This document shows positions 58,804-64,000 of a stretch of 64,000 bases of DNA, piece by piece; positions within the stretch are counted from its first letter, which is position 1, and the number at the start of each line of letters is the position of its first letter. The position numbers were made by a program, and so were the translations under genes. Where the stretch lies: the NCBI GenBank assembly GCA_016508695.1, contig VNKQ01000007.1:1426001-1490000 (forward strand), in the 5' to 3' direction. The notes under the pieces were generated by a model. It made no database searches, was not told where the DNA came from, and worked only from the letters and a program-made list of their open reading frames with translations. The DNA comes from Hyphodiscus hymeniophilus (Eukaryota; Ascomycota; Leotiomycetes; Helotiales; Hyphodiscaceae).

Positions 58804-60660
58804 GCTCGGAAACATTTTGTTGTAGATCATATTATTCCATTAGCACGTACCATAGTCAGTTGTCTTGCATAATAATCCTCCAAACCACCCTATTCACCCT
58901 TGCTCCCCATAATTTCGCTCTCATTAAAGTCTGGGTGTAGGTGAAATGTACATCACCTGTCCCAGTTGATTCTATCCGTCAAGCATTATTCTTATTCTTC
59001 TTATTATTCTTATTGTTCTTATTATTCCTATTGTTCTTATTACCTTACGGCCGTTAGGCAAGTACTTAATACTCGCTTAACTAAGGCTTAACTAGGGCTC
59101 AACTAGGGCTCAAACCTAAAATTGACTAGGCTTCACTAAGGCTTAACTAAGGCTTAACTAAGGCTTAACTAAGGCTCGACTAGGGTTTAACCCTAATTCC
59201 CGCAATAACTCCTGAGTAGGGCTCAAGCCGGTTTAAGGCTCGAATTAGGCTCAAGCTAGGCTTAAGCTAGGCTTAAGCCTATACTTAATTTTAACTTTTT
59301 TTTTTTTTTTTTTTTAGTATTAAGCTTTAAGTTATAGTTTAATAAGAGACTATTAATAGGTGTATATAGTGACCGCGCTAGTGACTCGCGTATAAACTTT
59401 CGCTTAATCGGCTAAATCTTCGCTTATTTTATTTTTAGCGTTATTAATTAAAAACTTAGAGCCTTAGCGAGTTTTTTTAATTAAAGTTTTTTAAATAAGG
59501 AAGTTATTACTTAAAATCCAAATTAGGAAGGTACGATTTTTATTACTAATTTGGCTTATTTATAGATTACTAATAAAAAGTATTTAGTTTTATATTTTTA
59601 GCGTCTAAAATAAGCGAATAATAAGTAAAAAAATAAATAAAAACTTGAACTTAAAAAAAAAATATTCTTAAATTTAAATTCTGGATATAAGTAAACTAAA
59701 CCCAGCTTAAGTCGGTTCCGAGCTAGTTCGGAACCGGCTCCGAGTGGCTCCGAGTGGCTCCGAGCCTATTTGAGCCTAAATTAACTCTAGCTCGAACCTA
59801 GAGCTAGGCTCAAATAGGTATGGAGCGTCACGTGACCCGGTTTCGAGCTCTCGCATATACGCCCCTAAGTATTCTTATTGTTTTTATTATTCTTATCATT
59901 CTTATCATTCTCATCATTCTCATCATTCTTATCATTCTTATCATTCTTATTATTAGCATCTTTATTACTTATTTATTTATACTTATTCTTATATTCACTT
60001 ATTCTTATACTTATTATTATATTCACTTATTCTTATACCTTTTATTATTATACTTAAAATAAACTACTTAAGAGCGAATATAAGAGAGATTAGTAGTAGG
60101 TTAAGTAAGGGTCCATACATACTTAGTTAAGCCTAGCTCTTAAGTTAAGCTAATATCAATTTAAGCTTAAAACTACTTAAAACTATTTAGAGCTACTTAA
60201 AGCCACTAAGGGCTACTTAGAGTTATTATAGGGGCACTAGTATATGTGTTTGACCAGGGCTAACCCAAGTTACTTATAACTATACCAAAAGTTAATTTTA
60301 GATTAAATTAGAATTAACTAAGGTTGACTAGAGTTAACCACTAAGGTTAATTAAACTACCTTACGGCCGTTAGGCTTAATACTCGCTTAACTAAGGCTTA
60401 ACTAAGGCTTAAACCTAAATTAACTTAGACTTAACTAAGGCTTGACTAAGGCTCGAGCTAGGCTCTAATAAGGCTATTACAAAATTAAGGCTTAACTAAT
60501 CTTATAGTTATAGAATATCTAATTATACTCGTTAAATATTTAGTTACGTTATATAATTACTTAAGCTCTATTTAAGCACTTATTTCGTTAAGCTCTATAA
60601 GAGTAATTTAATACTTAGGAAAAGACTTACTTCTTCTTTTTCTTTCTTTAGACTAGATAA
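58804..60660. repeat. AT-rich simple and degenerate tandem repeats at the edge of the repeat block
   Basis: After about 58980 base composition changes abruptly. Visible parts: TTCTTA/TTATTC microsatellite (58987-59045); imperfect tandem repeats of GGCTTAACTA (about 59080-59190); a poly-T run (about 59297-59316); an ATTCTTATC 9-bp minisatellite and related TTATAC-type repeats (about 59867-60055); and a second GGCTTAACTA block (60380-60445). The unit starting TACCTTACGGCCGTTAGGC occurs twice in direct orientation (59041 and 60357) directly before each GGCTTAACTA block. No gene is present. Confidence 0.75.
59765..59818. repeat. Perfect 14-bp inverted repeat with nested hairpin
   Basis: CCTATTTGAGCCTA at 59765-59778 faces its exact complement at 59805-59818. 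The 26-bp spacer itself contains CTCTAG and CTAGAG, giving a stem-loop inside a stem-loop. Confidence 0.7.
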
Positions 60661-60668
60661 TACTTAAT

Positions 60669-61034
60669 GGGATGAGCTATTTCAACTCCAATGCCGGCTA
60701 TTTCAACTCCACTAGTCCCTACTAGTTATACACACTGTAGTACGCGTAGTAAGTTTGCGCCTATGCGGGAATATCAAAATACTATAACTACCTTTAATAT
60801 TCTACTTAAAATATAACCAAATATAATTATAAGAAATAATATAAATAAAAAAGATATCCCTATGCGGGGGGCTCTCACCCCCCTTAACCCCCGGAAACTA
60901 ACCCTAACCACTAACCCTAACCCGCTGTGTTTTAGTAGAGAAAGTATCTCTAGGCACGTACCTTTCTAAGTGCACGGTGGGTATACCCCCTAAGAGTTGA
61001 ATTAGCCGGCATTAGAGTTGAAATAGCTCATCCC
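60669..61034. mobile_element. 366-bp non-autonomous DNA transposon (MITE) with 41-bp TIRs and 8-bp TSD
   Basis: Left TIR 60669-60709 and right TIR 60994-61034 are inverted copies matching at 39 of 41 positions, starting GGGATGAGCTATTTCAACTC. The target-site duplication TACTTAAT is perfect (60661-60668 and 61035-61042). Each TIR holds two direct copies of a GCTATTTCAACTC-like motif. The inside is non-coding, with a G6/C6 hairpin near 60866-60882 and two or three telomere-like CCCTAA units near 60898-60923. The 8-bp duplication fits hAT, KDZ or Mutator-like superfamilies; long TIRs make hAT less likely. Confidence 0.85.
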
Positions 61035-61042
61035 TACTTAAT

Positions 61043-64000
61043 ATATACTTATTCGAGTAGTCTTTTCTTATAAACTCTTTTTTCTTAAAGATTAGACCGA
61101 TTATCTATATAATAGTTATAAGCCTAGTTTATATAATACTTAGGGATTATTTATTTTAAAAAGTATATTATAATATACTATTATATAAGTAGATTTGAGT
61201 ATATAGCTTCGCCTATTAAAATAGACAAGCTAACTCTTACTAACTCTTTAAAAAGAATAACCCTTATATTAAAGTTTTCTCTAATTAAAACAATAACTAA
61301 TTATTTGATTTATTTTATATATAATTACTTAGAAGCCTTTAAATAAAGTATTAACTATTTTATAATATATTTACTTTATATAATATAGCGATTCTAATCG
61401 ATATCTAATTAAAGACTCGATTAAAGTAATTAGAATAATATTCTTTTTTTTATTATAATATAAGATTACTTAGTATTTTAGAATATATAAATCTAATAGT
61501 TCCGAGTACTCTAGTATACTCTACTTTCCCTTTAAAGGCAATAAGATTAAAATAAATAATCGAGGAGCTAAATATAGTCTACTAGCTTAAGTAAATTAAG
61601 TTTAATCTTATAAAGGTAATAAAAGTAAAATAAGATTATATTAGAATTGTAAATCGAATATATAATAAAACCCTAGTAACCTTTAAAGGAACGCTCTTTA
61701 CTTTAAAAGAAATAAATCCTAGACTAAAACTAATTATTCCTTTTAAACTAACTATTATTATTGCAATATATAATAATATTCGGGGTCGATACTAAGCTTA
61801 CTCTAAGTCGGTTATATAAGAGTATAAAGAATAAAATAAATAATTATAGGATTTTCTAGTAATCTTTAACTAAGTAAATTTATTTATTAATAAAAAAATA
61901 CTATAAGTAATTAAGACTAAATTAATATTTAGTAATAATATAAGCTTATAATTACTTTTAATTAAACTTAAGAATCGTATAGCTCTAATAAAAGAAACCT
62001 TTATAGCTATAGCTTAATAAACCTATTAAAAAGTCTTAAAAGAAAGTTAGAAAAGCTCGACTAATTACTTTAAGTAGTTTTTAAAGTAAGAGAATATATT
62101 AATTATTACTCGTATATATAAACTTTTAAATATCGAGCTAGGCTACCTCTTAGTTATTAATTTCTTAAAAGTAATTAAAAGAATATTCTTAGAGTTTACT
62201 TATAATTAAATAAGTAAAGTAATTATAGCTTAAAAAATAAGAGAAGTAATTATTAATATTAATATCTTAAGACGACTTTTCCTAGCTTACTTATATAAGT
62301 AATTACTAGATATAAAATTAGTAAAATCTCGTTTAGTAATAGTTACTTTTAAAAGTTCTTTAAAATAAGATCGATCGCTAAGTCTCTTTAAATATAATTA
62401 TTTATACCTCCTAAAAGATAAAAAGTATTTTTAAAAATTAAAGTCTTATAAACGCCTAGAAGTAATAATTATTAGAATAACTAATTACAAGTTTAAAACT
62501 AAGCTTAGTAATCCCGAAAAAGATAAAATTAAAGATCGAGTAAAAAGTAGTTATTAGAAATAACTAATTAAAAAGAAAAAGTAAAAGCGATTTCTCGATA
62601 AGATATTAAACTCGAAGAAATAGTAGGGTAAGTATTTAAATAAAGTTAATTATATAATTATTAATTTAAACTTACTTAAAAAAGCGGGTTATAAGATTTA
62701 TTCGATCTTTAATTCTTTAAAGAAACATTTACTTTCTAATAGTATATTCTTCGATAATTATAGATTAATATACTTAATTAATATAGGGACGGGCTATAAC
62801 AACTTGCCTCCCGGCTAAAACAACTTGGTTAATCCTACCCACAGGTATATATCTAGGAAGCTTTCCCTACTATACTAATTTGTATGCGCGCAAGAGCGTG
62901 CGATATATACTATTATATTAACTCATTATTATCCGAATCTAACTTATACTCCCCATCTTGCGTATAATACTTAAAAGGTTCTATTACTATAATTGTAACT
63001 TCAACTTTAACTTCTACTCCCTATACTACTTGCCTTTGTAATATATCTCTTGCAATTATTATTACGTCTTTAAGGTAATCGTCTTTATATATAAAAGAGA
63101 CCCCCCCCACCCCTTTCCCTTCTAGTACTAAGCTTATACTAGTCGATATGTCCCTCTGCTATCCGCGCTATTATTAGAGTAATAGAATTCTACTAATTTA
63201 GGCCTAAATAGACGATAAAGACTTGCCCGATCGGTGACCTGGGTAGATCGCGGGGGCTAAAGAGGGGGGGTAGTTCGAAGGTAAAGGGCAGTCGTCGAGT
63301 ACTCTATTTGGCAACACGTGATACTCCTCCTAGTATACCGCAGGGTCTACCTTTCCCTCGTATAGGTATAGGGTTGAGAACAGGTCTTAAAGTCTCTAGT
63401 ACAAGGAAGGGATCGAGAGTATCGGTTATAGGCCTATCGTAATACTAGTAACGATATATATCAATTAGTAAGATCACTCCCTTATTTAACTTGCGCTCCT
63501 AAGTCTTAAATGCGTCTATTGCGAAAGTTATAAGTTAATAAGGATATATTAATATTTGGTAACAATAGTAAGGTACACAGTTCAGCCTTGCTTGCGCATA
63601 CAAATTACTATGGTTAAGCGAGGATGTTAGGTGTACCCCCGAAAAGTTGTTTTAGCCGGGAGGCAAGTTGTTATAGCCCGTCCCTTAATATAAAGGACTT
63701 ACTTAAGCTTAATTCCTTTATTCTTTCGATTAGTAATAATATAGTCGAAGTTAGTTTAAGTACTCTCCCGATTATTAGAAAAGGCACTCGAGTAATTAAA
63801 AATCTCTTTAATAAGCTAAAAGAACCTTATATATTTAATCTTACTCTTTTAGATATAGTTATAATTAATAGTTTTTATATAAATATTATTTTAAAAACTT
63901 AGATACTTAAGGTAAGGGTTTAGTTCTATAGTCTTAATTATTTATTAAAATATAAAAGTATTAATTTTAATATTATTATACTTAGTATAAAACGTAAATT
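61043..64000 (+). mobile_element. Ty1/Copia retrotransposon relic (gag to start of pol), RIP-like decay, runs off right edge
   Basis: Very AT-rich DNA with scattered stops in every frame, but + strand frames keep protein-like runs. Around 62110-62780 there is a gag-like helical region followed by Lys-rich sequence. From about 62700 to the right edge the order resembles the Copia protease region and the segment leading into GAG-pre-integrase (HLLSNSIFFDN; GTRVIKNLFNKLKEPYIF; LLDIVIINSFYINII). The pattern of C-to-T and G-to-A loss suggests repeat-induced point mutation. The start of the relic is not defined; LTRs were not found. It is interrupted at 62786-63684 by a second transposon. Confidence 0.6.
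62786..63684. mobile_element. 899-bp non-autonomous DNA transposon, perfect 41-bp TIRs, 8-bp TSD, nested in the Copia relic
   Basis: Left TIR 62786-62826 and right TIR 63644-63684 are perfect inverted copies beginning GGGACGGGCTATAACAACTT. The TSD TTAATATA is identical on both sides (62778-62785 and 63685-63692). The TIR contains two direct copies of a GGCTA-WWW-CAACTT motif. No transposase-like frame is present. Removing the element plus one TSD copy (907 bp) rejoins the Copia reading frame, so the insertion point is certain. The element is much less AT-rich than its surroundings. Confidence 0.9.

Noticed and set aside
59820..60062. 80-codon open frame on + strand, almost only Ile/Leu/Thr/Tyr
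   Set aside because: It is the translation of the ATTCTTATC minisatellite, not a protein.
60898..60923. Telomere-like CCCTAA units, possible chromosome end
   Set aside because: Only two or three imperfect units, located inside a MITE and followed by kilobases of other DNA; not a telomere.

Overview
The window is nuclear DNA from a filamentous ascomycete (Pezizomycotina). A Leotiomycetes/Helotiales-type fungus is my best guess, not a demonstrated assignment. The evidence is: dense genes with short (45-70 nt) GT-AG introns and CTRAC/TACTAAC-like branch sites; a class II hydrophobin; a Zn2Cys6 regulator; fungal-only families (Ish1/Msc1, Acl4, Tma17, AsaB-type desaturase); and a very AT-rich right end holding a Copia retrotransposon relic with RIP-like decay. 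All gene models were built by eye. Exons were joined only where splice sites and reading phase agree, and all intact multi-exon models close in frame.

Left part (1-13 kb): a PhoD-like phosphatase running off the left edge (-), a broken glutathione-transferase/AsaB-desaturase fusion gene (+), a two-pass membrane kelch protein (-), an Ish1-repeat secretory protein with an 8-nt micro-exon (-), and a small mitochondrial-type protein (-).

Centre-left (13.6-26 kb): a decayed alpha/beta hydrolase, then the most interesting block. This block holds a dihydropyrimidinase/hydantoinase (-), a fumarylacetoacetase-fold hydrolase (+), an NCS1 uracil/allantoin-type permease (-), a phytanoyl-CoA-dioxygenase-type Fe(II)/2OG oxygenase (+) and a Zn2Cys6 activator (+). 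The two divergent promoters in it are rich in HGATAR (nitrogen GATA-factor) sites. One carries five sites spaced 10-12 bp apart, about one helical turn. Together this looks like a nitrogen-regulated import-and-degradation cluster for a cyclic ureide or pyrimidine-like compound that I cannot name.

Centre (26.9-31 kb): a class II hydrophobin followed by a gene-poor 3.7 kb with decayed coding traces.

Right-centre (31-58.8 kb): ordinary housekeeping genes. These are mitochondrial rhomboid protease, Tma17-like proteasome-assembly factor, two fungal-specific proteins, nucleoside hydrolase, LSM8, VPS26, NUP120, RAD51, a membrane-anchored unknown, a small unknown, ACL4, GIR2/RWDD1 and PUF6 (with a GC-AG intron).

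Right end (59-64 kb): an AT-rich repeat block with microsatellites, degenerate tandem repeats, two non-autonomous DNA transposons with 41-bp inverted repeats and 8-bp target duplications, and the Copia relic into which one of them inserted. I saw no tRNA, rRNA or CRISPR features.
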